Below the pieces are notes generated by a model, which did no database searches, had not been told where the DNA came from, and worked only from the letters and a program-made list of their open reading frames with translations. 64,000 nucleotides of DNA from Enorma phocaeensis. Lineage in GTDB: Bacteria; Actinomycetota; Coriobacteriia; Coriobacteriales; Coriobacteriaceae. Positions 1 through 9,453 of this stretch are shown here, in pieces. The translations under genes and the position numbers were made by a program. Numbering within the stretch: position 1 is the first letter of the stretch; every line of letters begins with the position of its first letter. The stretch is from contig NZ_LT891970.1 in NCBI RefSeq assembly GCF_900186505.1, forward strand, positions 480,451 to 544,450, given 5' to 3'.

Positions 1-669
1 GCAGTAGTTCGCCTCGAGCACGAACAGCGGCTCGCCCGCGGGGACCTGCAGATGCGTGACCATATCGCCGGCGGCGCGGTTCGAGGTGAGCATGCAGCTG
101 CCCACCATATGCGGAATCTTACCCGTATGCTCCTCGATAAGGCGGTAGAGCGACCCTCCCGAGGGCGGCGTGGTCTCCAGGAACTCGAAGCCAGTCGGCG
201 CGAAGCGGTTGTCCTCATACATGATGCGCACTCCATCGGCGGTGCGGACACGCTTTACCCTCAGGACCTTCTGGTCTTCGTCGATGCCGAAGAAGGCGCA
301 TTCATCCTCGTTAGGCACGACGCGCGTCACCTCGATCTCGATGGCGCCGGGCTCCATGCCGCTGCGCTGGCAGGCATCGGTGAAGCTGATCACGTCGATA
401 TCGACGCGCGGATGCATGAGGACCATGTCGCGAGCGCTCTTGACGTAGGTGCCTTTGCCGCGGCGCTTCTCGAGGTATCCCGCCTCGGCCAGCTCGTCGA
501 GTGCATGGCGCACCGTCACGCGGCTCACGTGGTAAAGATCGCACAGCTGTTTCTCGCTCGGCAGCTTGTCTCCCTCGCGGAGCTTGCCGGAGTCGATGTC
601 GTAGCGGATGTTTCCCACGATCTGGAGGTAATACGGGGCTGTCGAAGAATCATCTAGCGGGCCGGGCAT
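1..669 (-). CDS. GntR/HutC-family regulator with UTRA domain, 3' end cut by window edge
   Basis: About 223 residues are visible from an ATG at 669; the C-terminus lies off the left edge. The N-terminal third is a GntR winged helix (YYLQIVGNIRYDIDSG, LPSEKQLCDLYHVSRVTVRH, GKGTYV), followed by a UTRA ligand-binding fold (VTRVVPNEDECAFFGI, RVRTADGVRIMYEDNRF). HutC/NagR-type members usually respond to a small effector, often a sugar phosphate or amino acid, and autoregulate. It lies downstream of glmM in the same direction but behind a strong terminator, so it is probably transcribed on its own. An amino-sugar role (NagR-like) is tempting because glmM is adjacent and nagA is in the window, but nothing in the sequence fixes the ligand. 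Confidence 0.88.
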   Translation of the reverse strand, partial: MPGPLDDSSTAPYYLQIVGNIRYDIDSGKLREGDKLPSEKQLCDLYHVSRVTVRHALDELAEAGYLEKRRGKGTYVKSARDMVLMHPRVDIDVISFTDACQRSGMEPGAIEIEVTRVVPNEDECAFFGIDEDQKVLRVKRVRTADGVRIMYEDNRFAPTGFEFLETTPPSGGSLYRLIEEHTGKIPHMVGSCMLTSNRAAGDMVTHLQVPAGEPLFVLEANYC

Positions 670-711
670 CTTCTTAACGATCTCCTCTCGGGAGCGTCAA
701 CGCTATTGACG

Positions 712-719
712 GTATACAC
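712..719. promoter_or_regulatory. candidate HutC-type operator upstream of the GntR gene
   Basis: GTATACAC fits the GT-N-TA-N-AC core described for HutC-subfamily GntR regulators and lies 43 bases upstream of the GntR start, where autoregulation would act. It is a single short match, so support is weak. Confidence 0.3.
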
Positions 720-768
720 GCAAAGGTACGGTGGCTGCACCTGCGCGTTATTACATTATTATACGAAA

Positions 769-802
769 AACTCGACGGGAAACGCTGGTTTCCCGTCGAG
801 TT
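769..802 (-). terminator. terminator after glmM
   Basis: A perfect 14-bp stem (769-782 with 789-802) with a 6-base loop. On the minus strand it is followed by a T run and AT-rich sequence, so it should end the nfu-lgt-glmM transcript before the GntR gene. Confidence 0.85.
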
Positions 803-887
803 GTTGTAACACCCCGCCGACACGATGCAGATGTTGGCACCAGGCGAGGCCGCCTATTCGATCTGGAGTGCCGACCCGATGGTCTGC

Positions 888-2228
888 TTATGCGTTCTCC
901 ACCGACTCGATGACGCGCACGACCTCGTCGACATAGCGCTCGCACAGCTCGATGCTCGGGGCCTCAACCATCACACGAACCAGAGGCTCGGTGCCGCTCG
1001 CGCGCACGAGCGCACGGCCTTCACCCTCGAGCGCGGTCTCGACCGATGCGGTCGCGGCCTTCACGGCCTCGTTTTCCATGACGGCGTTCTTGTCGGAAAC
1101 AGGCACGTTCTTGAGCAGCTGCGGATAGATGGTGAGCGGCTCGGCGAGCTCGCCCAGGGTCTTGCCCGTCTCGATCATGGTCTGCATGACGCGCAGGCTC
1201 GTGTTCACGCCGTCGCCCGTGGCGCTGTAAGCGGAGAAGATCATGTGGCCGCTCTGCTCGCCGCCGAGCGAGTAGCCGTGCTCCTGCATGCAGGCGGCGA
1301 CGTACTTGTCGCCCACGTTGGTCTTCTCGTAGGAGATGCCGAGCTTGTCGAGGGCCTTGAACAGGCCGATGTTGCTCATGACCGTGGCAACGACCGTGTT
1401 GCCGTTAAGCTCGCCCTTGGAAGCGAGGTGCGCGCCGCACACGTACATGATCGTGTCGCCGTCGCAGACGTTGCCGTACTCGTCGACCGCGATGCAGCGG
1501 TCGGCGTCGCCGTCGTAGGCGAAGCCCACGTCAAGGCCCTCCTCGCGGACGAACGCCTGGAGACGCTCGATATGGGTGGAGCCGCAGCCCACGTTGATGT
1601 TGAAGCCGTCAGGCTCGTCGGAAATCACATGGACGTCCGCGCCGAGCGCACGGAACACGCCCGGGGCGATGGGCGTGGAGGCACCGTTCGCGCAGTCGAG
1701 CGCGATGCGATAGCCCTGGAGCGTGAACTTGGCCGATGCGATGAGCGAGGCGATGTAGCGGTTGCGGCCCTCAACATAGTCGACCGCGCGGCCGATATGC
1801 TCGCCCGTTGCGAGCGGCACGTCGATCTCGCCATCGATATAGGACTCGACCTGCTCCAGAACCTCGGGCGCCATCTTGTAGCCACCGGAGTCGATAAGCT
1901 TGATGCCGTTATCGTAGAAGGGGTTGTGGCTCGCGGTGATCATGATGCCGCAGTCGAAGTCGCCGTGGCGCACGACATAGCTCACCGAAGGCGTGGTGGT
2001 CACGCGGAGCACATAGGCATCCGCACCGGCGGCGACCAGACCCGCCACGAGAGCGTTCTCGAACATGTAGCTCGAGCGGCGCGTGTCCTTGCCGATGACG
2101 GCCTTGGCCTTGCGCCCCTGGCGCAGCCCGTAGTACCAGCCGACGAACTTACCGATCTTGAATGCATGGTCGACCGTGAGCCCCTCGTTGGCGCGGCCGC
2201 GGAAACCATCGGTGCCGAAGTATTTCAT
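888..2228 (-). CDS. glmM: phosphoglucosamine mutase
   Basis: GlmM converts glucosamine-6-phosphate to glucosamine-1-phosphate on the way to UDP-GlcNAc and peptidoglycan, in the cytoplasm. The protein of 446 aa has the usual length. It starts KYFGTDGFRG, has the catalytic phosphoserine in ITASHNP (Ser about 100), the metal loop YDGDADRC near residue 240 and the C-terminal phosphate-binding RASGTEPLVRVMVEA. The start at 2228 is chosen because GGGAAGG sits about 9 bases upstream and MKYFGTDG matches the family; an in-frame upstream extension lacks family similarity. It is the last gene of the nfu-lgt-glmM run and is followed by a strong terminator. Confidence 0.96.
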   Translation of the reverse strand: MKYFGTDGFRGRANEGLTVDHAFKIGKFVGWYYGLRQGRKAKAVIGKDTRRSSYMFENALVAGLVAAGADAYVLRVTTTPSVSYVVRHGDFDCGIMITASHNPFYDNGIKLIDSGGYKMAPEVLEQVESYIDGEIDVPLATGEHIGRAVDYVEGRNRYIASLIASAKFTLQGYRIALDCANGASTPIAPGVFRALGADVHVISDEPDGFNINVGCGSTHIERLQAFVREEGLDVGFAYDGDADRCIAVDEYGNVCDGDTIMYVCGAHLASKGELNGNTVVATVMSNIGLFKALDKLGISYEKTNVGDKYVAACMQEHGYSLGGEQSGHMIFSAYSATGDGVNTSLRVMQTMIETGKTLGELAEPLTIYPQLLKNVPVSDKNAVMENEAVKAATASVETALEGEGRALVRASGTEPLVRVMVEAPSIELCERYVDEVVRVIESVENA

Positions 2229-2354
2229 CGTTTGAACCTTCCCTATCGGTAGCAGGTGCCACGCGCACATGGTACCTATTTTCAGTACCAGCCAGACAGG
2301 TCAGACGGCCACGCACCGAGAAATACCATAGAGAGGGTGACTGTTTGGGACGTG

Positions 2355-3176
2355 CTACACCTCGAGATAGCCGCGCTGCGGGCGTGCAGCGCGCAGGGCG
2401 TAGACGATGAGCCCCGCCCCGATGAGGATGAGCGGCAGCGAGAGCAGCTGGCCCATGGTGATGACCCCACCCAGGATGTAGCCGAGCTGCACGTCCGGCA
2501 CGCGCACGAACTCGATGAGGAAGCGCACGATGCCGTAGCCGAGCACGAACGTCCCCATGTAGACCCCTTGCGGGAGCGGCGGCTTGCGACGGCTCATGAC
2601 CTGCAAGATGATGAACAGCACGACCCCCTCGAGGAAGGCCTCGTACAACTGCGAGGGATGACGCGGCATATCGCCCGCCGCGCCGCCGAAGACCACGCCC
2701 CAGGGCAGGTCGGTCGGCTTTCCCCATAGCTCACCGTTCACGAAGTTCGCGCAGCGCCCCAGGCAGAGCGCGACCGGCACGCCGATGGCTGCGAGATCCG
2801 CCACGGTCCAAGCGGAGAGCTTGCAGATGCGGCAGGCCACGATGCCGCCGATGACGCCGCCCACCAAACCGCCGTGAAAGCTCATGCCCCCATGGTTAGT
2901 CATGAGGATCTCGAGCGGGTGCTCCCAGTAGTAGCCGTCGCCATAGAAGACGACGTAGAACAGGCGCGCGCCAATCACCAAGCCGATCATCACGCCGAAC
3001 ACAACGGTCATGAGATCATCGGCGGTGATCTTGAAGCCCCAGCGCCGCTGAGTGCGCCACATCACGATGCCCGTGAGAATGGCACCCACCACGTAAGCGA
3101 GGCCGTACCAGTAGATGGTGATCGGCCCGATAGACACCGCCACCGGGTCGATGCTTTGGTAGATGTCGGTGAGCAC
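2355..3176 (-). CDS. lgt: prolipoprotein diacylglyceryl transferase
   Basis: Lgt transfers the diacylglyceryl group from phosphatidylglycerol to the lipobox cysteine of prolipoproteins at the cytoplasmic membrane. The 273-aa multi-pass protein carries the family motifs GARLFYV (Arg about 71), SFHGGLVGG (His about 101) and the Lgt signature GRCANFVNGELWG. The start is a GTG preceded by AGGTAACC. It lies 9 bases after the nfu stop and about 126 bases before glmM, consistent with one operon. Confidence 0.95.
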   Translation of the reverse strand: MLTDIYQSIDPVAVSIGPITIYWYGLAYVVGAILTGIVMWRTQRRWGFKITADDLMTVVFGVMIGLVIGARLFYVVFYGDGYYWEHPLEILMTNHGGMSFHGGLVGGVIGGIVACRICKLSAWTVADLAAIGVPVALCLGRCANFVNGELWGKPTDLPWGVVFGGAAGDMPRHPSQLYEAFLEGVVLFIILQVMSRRKPPLPQGVYMGTFVLGYGIVRFLIEFVRVPDVQLGYILGGVITMGQLLSLPLILIGAGLIVYALRAARPQRGYLEV

Positions 3177-3185
3177 GGTTACCTA

Positions 3186-3470
3186 CTAGAACGGAGCGTA
3201 CTCGTCGTAGAGGTCGCCAAAGCCGCCCTGGCCCAGATCGTTCACCGCGACAACGCGGGTAACACCGGGGACATGTTCCTTGAGCACGCGCTCGATACCC
3301 ATCGAGAGGGTGAGCTGGCTCATGGGGCATCCAGCGCAGGCGCCCTGGAGCTCCAAGGAAACGACACCGTCCTCGTCAACGCCGACGAATTCCATATCGC
3401 CGCCATCGCCCTGGAGGTTCGGACGAATCTGCTCGAGCACCTGCTTGAGAAGCTCTTCATTCACAGCCAT
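3186..3470 (-). CDS. NifU C-terminal-like Fe-S scaffold protein
   Basis: A 94-aa protein consisting only of the NifU C-terminal (Nfu) domain: NEELLKQVLEQIRPNLQGDGGD followed by the cluster-binding CxxC in GACAGCPMS (Cys 45 and 48). Such proteins carry or transfer [4Fe-4S] clusters to apo-proteins. The start at 3470 is preceded by AAAGGA with good spacing; a longer in-frame version has unrelated residues. First gene of the run with lgt and glmM. Confidence 0.92.
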   Translation of the reverse strand: MAVNEELLKQVLEQIRPNLQGDGGDMEFVGVDEDGVVSLELQGACAGCPMSQLTLSMGIERVLKEHVPGVTRVVAVNDLGQGGFGDLYDEYAPF

Positions 3471-3630
3471 GGCGATTCCTTTCATAACCGCAGCGCAGTG
3501 TGGTTGCGGTCGATGTGCATCGTTGTCATAACTGCACGCAGTATACCCGCATTTCGCGCTCATTGCACCCTATGCCGAGAGCCCTAGGAGATGTGGCGCC
3601 ACCGCACGGGGCCTCAAGCCGCGGTCCATC

Positions 3631-5685
3631 TCAGTGCGCCCCATCGCTTCCGGAACCTCTCGCCCGCAAACCCTCTCCCCGCCCGATCGCGAGCGCGAAT
3701 GCAAATGGCACGATGACGGCTATCGGGTACGCGTAGCGAAAATACGTCGTGGCGTTGCATGGGCCCGCAAGCGCGACAGCAAGAACAACCCAGGCAGCGA
3801 CGAGCAGCGGAGCCAAGCGAATCTGATGCCTGATGATCGCGTAGACCGTGATCAACAGAAGAGCCCAATCGTAAAGGGCGGCCTGCATGGTAAGCGTAAG
3901 CAGCGGCAAACGCTGGAACAGCAACCGATACCCCGAGCACAGCCCGTCAAGCGCACGCGAGGCCGGGTTTTGCGCCGGCTCGAATGAGAAATACCGCGCG
4001 ATCCCCGATTTGAACCAATCGGTCTCGGCGTTCGCCATGGCAACGCCGCTTGAATACGAGGTATAGCTCCAACTCATCGCGCTCCCGGCATAGAAATAGC
4101 CATAGTAGTTGGCCGCCGTGGCGGATAGGAAGCACCCCGGATCCTCTGCGAACCAGCGCGCCCACAGATCAAAGAATCGACGGAGATCATCGGCGCTCGC
4201 ATCCTCGCGAAACGTCGCCTTGACGGGATCGGACCGGGACGGCTCGTACTCCCTGGCGATTTTGCTCGCATCGAGAACGGCGTCCACCACGCGAAGCTCA
4301 TCGGAGGTAACCCAACCCGGATGATCTCGCATGAAGCGCGCGACCTGCTGCTCGGGTATGGAGAGCACCTCGCGTTTGCTGGAGGGCGTGATCGCGAGCG
4401 CGGGATAGACCGCCGATGTGAGGATGAGGGAGACACCGACGCTACACGCCAACGACGCCGCGATGCACCGGCGGGCGGTGGGATGCCGACGCGACACCGC
4501 AAGCGCCGCGACGCAGGCTGCGATGACCACCGCGACCGCTCCGCTGCGAAGCCACGCTGTCGCCACAGATGATACCGAGAGGATGACGACATGGCGTGCG
4601 GGAACAGGTGAGCCGCCCGCACGGACCAGGAACACGAGCTCCATCGCGAACACCAGCACCGCCGCTGCAAAGGGCACGTCCTTGGTGACGAGGACGCTGT
4701 AGTTCGAGAACGCGGGGACGAGTGCCAGGAATGCGAGCACCGCAAGGCGCACGGCCCGCACCGTCCCCATGGAGGAGAGCAGTTTGATGGCCCACGCTAG
4801 AGCGGCGATGTCGAATGCCCACTGCAGGAATGCATATAGAAATATGCCGACGTTCTCGCTGCCCGCAAAGGTCATGCCCGCCTGAACGCAGAGTCCGACG
4901 AGCGCCGTGTGAAACGGCGGATGGTGCTGCGTGAGCAACACGCTCGGATCGAGCAGCCGCACCGATGAGCTGATGTGGTTCGGCAGCCCGAACCATTGAA
5001 GGATCTGAGTATCCGTATCCCACATGAACAGGGCAGGCGCATAGCCAATGAGCACGGGAAGCCATGCGACGGCGAGAACGATCGCGGGAGCGGCGAACGG
5101 ATGCCGGTCAGACCATGAGCACAGCCGCGACGCGATCGCCGGAAGGCGGGCAGCGCCGATGCGACCCCCGGCAGCCGGGGCCATACGAGCGGCGCCGGCT
5201 TCTGCCCGCACCCCATCAAGCCAGCAGAACAGCAGGCAGACGCCGTAACGCCCCAAGATGAGCCAGCTCGAGAAGAACATAAAGGACCGGACGCCCGCTG
5301 CGATGCCGCCCGTCACGTAATCGGAGCTTCCCACTTCGTCGAAGCTCCTGCCAAAGAGGAGCGCCGCCGCAAAGAGGGCGCCGACGACCCACGCGGCAGC
5401 GCCGCCCGCCTTCCGCATGCGCTCGCCCTCCGCACCATGCAACGTGCGAAGCGGTTGGTAGAGCAGGATGGCTACAAGCAGGGTGAAGACGGCGTCATCG
5501 CGCGCCGGAAGCGAGCACAGGACCTCGGCAATGACATACGCTGCTCCCTGAACATCACCATAGAGCTTATGTATCTCGCCATAAGAAGCGCCCGAAAGAT
5601 CGACCAAGATGCCGAGTGCGCACCAAGCTGCAAGAAGCGCGACGATGAGGCCATGCCTCACGAGGCGCGGTTCTCTTTTTGACAT
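3631..5685 (-). CDS. large polytopic membrane protein, DUF6020-like
   Basis: A 684-aa integral membrane protein with more than ten predicted hydrophobic segments spread over its length and a conserved-looking central region (FMWDTDTQILQWFG, TQHHPPFHTAL) that resembles DUF6020 proteins, which are common in Coriobacteria and look like GT-C-type glycosyltransferases of the cell envelope. The acidic WDTD and HH pair in an outside loop would suit a catalytic site, but this is inference. The start ATG at 5685 has a G-rich Shine-Dalgarno (GGGG) at short spacing. Stands alone, ending 160 bases before nfu begins. Confidence 0.75.
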   Translation of the reverse strand: MSKREPRLVRHGLIVALLAAWCALGILVDLSGASYGEIHKLYGDVQGAAYVIAEVLCSLPARDDAVFTLLVAILLYQPLRTLHGAEGERMRKAGGAAAWVVGALFAAALLFGRSFDEVGSSDYVTGGIAAGVRSFMFFSSWLILGRYGVCLLFCWLDGVRAEAGAARMAPAAGGRIGAARLPAIASRLCSWSDRHPFAAPAIVLAVAWLPVLIGYAPALFMWDTDTQILQWFGLPNHISSSVRLLDPSVLLTQHHPPFHTALVGLCVQAGMTFAGSENVGIFLYAFLQWAFDIAALAWAIKLLSSMGTVRAVRLAVLAFLALVPAFSNYSVLVTKDVPFAAAVLVFAMELVFLVRAGGSPVPARHVVILSVSSVATAWLRSGAVAVVIAACVAALAVSRRHPTARRCIAASLACSVGVSLILTSAVYPALAITPSSKREVLSIPEQQVARFMRDHPGWVTSDELRVVDAVLDASKIAREYEPSRSDPVKATFREDASADDLRRFFDLWARWFAEDPGCFLSATAANYYGYFYAGSAMSWSYTSYSSGVAMANAETDWFKSGIARYFSFEPAQNPASRALDGLCSGYRLLFQRLPLLTLTMQAALYDWALLLITVYAIIRHQIRLAPLLVAAWVVLAVALAGPCNATTYFRYAYPIAVIVPFAFALAIGRGEGLRARGSGSDGAH

Positions 5686-5756
5686 AACCCCATTACAGTT
5701 TGAGAAGTAGTTAGCCCAATCGCTTAAGCCATCCGCTTAGACGGTCGGACTACGAT

Positions 5757-5970
5757 TGACATATGTCCCGAGGGACTGCCGATCGGGCGCCCGCGGACGG
5801 CCTTATGCCCCTGCCCCTTGAGGGCCCGGGGGGTGTTGCCGACGCGGGCGCCGCTGCTTCTGACGACTAATAGGAAACTGCCGGGCTCCTCCGACCAAAG
5901 AGCGCCACGGCCAGGTAATGTGGGTGTCGCGCGAGGCAGCATTCCGATCGACCGACGATTGGAAGGATAC
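5757..5970 (+). ncRNA. probable IS110 bridge RNA (left-end non-coding region)
   Basis: The 240 bases before the transposase are non-coding but highly structured: a perfect 10-bp stem pairs 5786-5795 with 5843-5852 and encloses a G/C-rich inner hairpin. In IS621 and other IS110-group elements, this left-end region is transcribed as the bridge RNA that specifies target and donor DNA. Boundaries and guide loops are not resolved here. Confidence 0.5.
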
Positions 5971-5974
5971 CATC

Positions 5975-7138
5975 ATGCTGACCGAAGCCACCGCCTGCCC
6001 TGCCGTAATAGGCCTCGACGTCGGGAAGTTCTCCCATTGGGCGTGCCACGTGACCAGGCAGGGCGAGATCCTCGCCAGCGGCCCCGTGGCCAACACCGAG
6101 CATGACCTGGACAGCCTGTTCGCCCGAGTGGATGCAGGGACGCTGGTCGTCGTCGACCAAGTGCGCAACATCGGGTCGCTGGCGATATCGAGGGCAAGGC
6201 TGGCCGGGCTGCCCGTCGCCTACCTGCCGGGAATCGCCGCCCACGGAGCTGCCAAGCTGTTCGCGGGCGACGCCAAGACCGACGAGCGCGACGCCGCGGT
6301 CATAGCCAAGACGGCGCTCGGCATCCCGGATTCGCTGCTGCCCGTGCCAAGGCGCGACGAGAGGCTCGAGGCCGCAAGGTCGATGGCGGCGCAGAGGAAC
6401 CACATGGTCACCTGCTCCACCCGTGACAAGAACAGGCTCAGGAGCATACTCCTGGAAAGCTGCCCCGCGTTCGAGGCGCTGGCCGACCTGGCCGATCCCC
6501 ATTGGCTGAAGATGATGGAGTCCCTGGGCGGCCCCTGGGGCATCCTGGATGCCGGCAAGCCTGCCGTCGGCGCCGTGACCCGCGGCGCGAACAGGGCGCG
6601 CATCGACGCCGCGCTGGCGGCGATATCGTCGTCGACGCGCCCGTCCGAATACCAGGTCATGGCAGAGAACCCGCAGGTCAGGATGCTTGCCAGGCGTATC
6701 AGGGAGTCCGCCGAGGAAGCCGCAAGGCTCGACACGGAGATAACGGCGCTGCTCGTCGAGGACGGCACTTACGAATGCCTGCTGACCATCCCAGGAATCG
6801 GCCCAAGGACCGCATCGGAGCTGGTGATAAGCATCGACATCGACGACTTCCCCGACCACGACCACCTCGCATCGTATTGCGGAATCGCTCCCAGGAACCG
6901 CCAGTCAGGCAAGTCGATATCGTCGGTGAGCGCCTCGCGCCAGGGAAACAAGAGGCTGAAAAACCTGCTCATCTTCTCCTGCAACTCGCTTAGCAGGAGC
7001 AGGGGCCGGTTCGGCGACTACTACCGCAAATGCAGGGATCGCGGCATGTGCCACGGAGAGGCATTGAAGGCGGTCGCCAGGAAGAGGATGAAGGTGATCT
7101 ACGCGATCATGAGGGACAAGGTCCCGTACTCGGCCTAG
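5975..7138 (+). CDS. IS110-family transposase (DEDD recombinase)
   Basis: The 387-aa protein has an N-terminal RuvC-like DEDD domain (VIGLDVGKFSHWACHV; VDQVRNIG; KTDERDAAVIA) and a C-terminal Transposase_20 domain (LLTIPGIGPRTASELV, YCGIAPRNRQSGKS, RQGNKRLKN) with the expected conserved serine region. IS110 enzymes recombine DNA under guidance of a bridge RNA. The start at 5975 has GGAAGGA 7 bases upstream; a longer in-frame start at 5918 would run into the non-coding end. No frameshift or truncation is visible, so the element may be active. Confidence 0.93.
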   Translation: MLTEATACPAVIGLDVGKFSHWACHVTRQGEILASGPVANTEHDLDSLFARVDAGTLVVVDQVRNIGSLAISRARLAGLPVAYLPGIAAHGAAKLFAGDAKTDERDAAVIAKTALGIPDSLLPVPRRDERLEAARSMAAQRNHMVTCSTRDKNRLRSILLESCPAFEALADLADPHWLKMMESLGGPWGILDAGKPAVGAVTRGANRARIDAALAAISSSTRPSEYQVMAENPQVRMLARRIRESAEEAARLDTEITALLVEDGTYECLLTIPGIGPRTASELVISIDIDDFPDHDHLASYCGIAPRNRQSGKSISSVSASRQGNKRLKNLLIFSCNSLSRSRGRFGDYYRKCRDRGMCHGEALKAVARKRMKVIYAIMRDKVPYSA

Positions 7139-7491
7139 CTAGCCAGAGCCATAGAAAAACGCCAGCCCGACAAGGGCTGGCGTCAGCATGCTCGAAAGCA
7201 GTGATCTTTGCCAACAAAATCAGTTGACAAAACTATAGGAACACCCCCCGGTTGATCTCCCCCCTTGAGAAAGACCACCAGAACGGAATCAAGCCGAACT
7301 CACGAGGGCTCCGGCAGCTCGGAACCCGGTGGAAAGACTACCACGCGCCTCGGATGCGCGATGAAATGTCCATATAGATAAACGATCCCTTACAAATGAA
7401 TGCCGATCGCAGGAACCTGTCGAACGAGCTGCCCTCCCAAGGACATCAGCCCGAAGATGCTGCTGTGGGCAACTCACCAGAGCCGCAACGC
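7139..7491. other. non-coding spacer: IS right end, then anonymous DNA
   Basis: Holds the IS110 right end up to about 7234, including a TTGACA box, and then about 250 bases before the OPT stop in which I see no convincing gene or structure. Confidence 0.5.
7160..7182 (+). terminator. hairpin after the IS110 transposase
   Basis: A perfect 9-bp GC-rich stem (7160-7168 with 7174-7182), 22 bases after the transposase stop. It lacks a T run, so it may be a terminator or an end structure of the element. Confidence 0.55.
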
Positions 7492-9228
7492 TTACCCCGT
7501 AAGCCCCTGTACCACGCTAACGAGAGCGATGATGACGCCTATGATGGATTCGCCGCCAAGTACGCCCGAGGCAACGACGGCACCCGTCTCATCCAACTCT
7601 TTCGCAGCCTCTTCGCTGCGCTCAGCGCGGATGCGGCGCACCCGGTCGAACGCCACGCGGACGAGCGCGCCCAATCCCGTGGTGAGCGACATGTAGAAGG
7701 GCAGATACACTCCGAGTCCTAGCATCATGGCCGGTATCCCTAGGCAATACAGGAGCGTACCGCCTGCGAGCCCCGCTGCGAACGCCGGAATGCTCGGAAT
7801 GCCCGCGACCATCGTGGCGACCACGTTCGCCTGAGCGGAAATAAATGTTCCCTCAGGTCCAAACGCATCCGTCCCGTATGCAGCTACGAGCGCGACCATG
7901 ACCGCAACGGCGACGACAGCACCGAGAAGTGCTCCGATAGCCTGCCCGACCCAAAGCGTTCGAGGATCCGTGCCGATAATCTGCCCGGTTTTGAAGTCGC
8001 TCATCACGTCGCCTGCGAGCCCGCATGCCACGGCGATGATCCCGGCGACGAAAAAGAGCTGCACTTGCGTAGTGCGCGAAAATGCCGCCACGAAGAGCAG
8101 GACGATGAGACCGAAGATCTCCATCGGGTCGATGCCCGACTGGCCCACGGACTGAGCACTCATCACCGCGGTCACGAACGAGAGCAGCACGATCGCGATT
8201 GCTACCAGCGGCTCCAAGCCAAGGGCGAAGCAGCAGACCAGTGCAGCAGTGGCAACGAGGAGCGCGAGCAGGCCCGCATCCATCCGCGAAAACACATCGG
8301 TAAGGCGCACCGATTCCCGACAGGCAGAATTCGGCTCACCCTCATCTGCAGGCTCAACGCTCACGCGCGAAGAACGACCGGGCTCCTGCACCCGTCGGCG
8401 CCCCCATGCACGCGCGAGCGGGAACGCGATGTCCTTGATTACCACGCCGAGTCCCGAACCCATCATAAGGCCCATGCCGAGGCTGCTCACGATGCCCTGG
8501 GCACCGGCGACATCCCAAAAGCCCAATGCCGTGCCACCGACAACGATTCCGAAGCTTCCCGCCACGGCGCCGACCATCCACCATGCTACAGAACGGCCTC
8601 CTACCAAGAAGCCAACCGAGAGCCGCATGGGCGATGCTTGGATGCCAAAACTCACGCCGGGAATAGGCAGCGTCGCCACGAGCGACGGGATGATGCCGAG
8701 TGCATCGCGGGCCACGCACCACGCACCCGCGAACGCCATGGAGCCAAAGAGCCTGCGCCCCGTAGCCCCGCCCGCTGTGCTTGCAAGCAGCGTCTCGGCC
8801 GCCGCCGTGCCGATGGGGTACTCCAGATCGCTATCGTCTACGAACCGCTTCCGGATCAGTGCGGTGCACACGAGCCCCAGCAACGTGCCCGCAAGCGCCA
8901 CGCCGAGCATCTCCTGCCAGGTAACCTCATCTGCGAGACCCAGAATCCAAACACCCGGCACCGTAAACGCGAGGCCACCTGCAACCATGGAACCGGCGGA
9001 CATGATGACCTGCGTGATATTCGCCTCATTAAGACTGGTGCGCCCAACAGCGCGCAACAGCACGAGAGCGGTTATGGACGTGAAGATCGTCGGCCACGGC
9101 AGGGCGCCCATCTTAAGGGCGGTGTAGACCGATGATGCCGTGATGATGATGCAGCCGACGCAGCCGATCAGAATACCGGCGGCGCTCAGCTGGCCGCGCA
9201 AACCAGCGCGAGCATGTGCGATAGCCAT
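7492..9228 (-). CDS. OPT-family oligopeptide transporter
   Basis: A 578-aa membrane protein with about 14 hydrophobic segments. The N-terminal region (SAAGILIGCVGCIIITASSV, TALKMGALPWPTIFTSI) and the glycine-rich membrane segments match the oligopeptide transporter (OPT/YSL) superfamily, which imports peptides or metal chelates by proton symport. The start at 9228 is set by a strong AAGGAG seven bases upstream; in-frame sequence further upstream is not membrane-like and overlaps repeats. It sits alone between the IS110 element and coaX, so the substrate cannot be guessed from context. Confidence 0.85.
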   Translation of the reverse strand: MAIAHARAGLRGQLSAAGILIGCVGCIIITASSVYTALKMGALPWPTIFTSITALVLLRAVGRTSLNEANITQVIMSAGSMVAGGLAFTVPGVWILGLADEVTWQEMLGVALAGTLLGLVCTALIRKRFVDDSDLEYPIGTAAAETLLASTAGGATGRRLFGSMAFAGAWCVARDALGIIPSLVATLPIPGVSFGIQASPMRLSVGFLVGGRSVAWWMVGAVAGSFGIVVGGTALGFWDVAGAQGIVSSLGMGLMMGSGLGVVIKDIAFPLARAWGRRRVQEPGRSSRVSVEPADEGEPNSACRESVRLTDVFSRMDAGLLALLVATAALVCCFALGLEPLVAIAIVLLSFVTAVMSAQSVGQSGIDPMEIFGLIVLLFVAAFSRTTQVQLFFVAGIIAVACGLAGDVMSDFKTGQIIGTDPRTLWVGQAIGALLGAVVAVAVMVALVAAYGTDAFGPEGTFISAQANVVATMVAGIPSIPAFAAGLAGGTLLYCLGIPAMMLGLGVYLPFYMSLTTGLGALVRVAFDRVRRIRAERSEEAAKELDETGAVVASGVLGGESIIGVIIALVSVVQGLTG

Positions 9229-9453
9229 ATTGAGCTCCTTCGTATATCCGCTCCCCCTCTGGCGGAGAGTCGGGTTACGTGGCAGACGCCGCAGATTATA
9301 GCTCGACGTTCTCCATTTGATGTCGCTACAGCGAAAACAGATACACAGAGGGCACAGAAAAGCAGCCCGGATCTGGCTTGAGCTGAAACGGCAACTGCGA
9401 GAAGGTGACTTCGAGGTGCACGAGGATTCAAAGGGCCTCTCTTTCCAGGATCC

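Larger units (their letters stand above)
5738..7234 (+). mobile_element. IS110-family insertion sequence, ends proposed
   Basis: About 1.5 kb with one DEDD transposase gene, a long non-coding left end and a short right end, the layout of the IS110 group. There are no terminal inverted repeats, as expected for this family. I propose CT dinucleotides at 5736-5737 and 7233-7234 as the cores, because joining the ends there creates a promoter (TTGACA at 7224-7229, 18-base spacer, TACGAT at 5751-5756). The exact ends are inferred and need an empty-site comparison. Confidence 0.6.

Noticed and set aside
7224..7240. Stand-alone promoter at TTGACA/CTATAGG
   Set aside because: The spacing between TTGACA and TATAGG is too short for a promoter; the TTGACA box makes more sense as the right-end half of a junction promoter.
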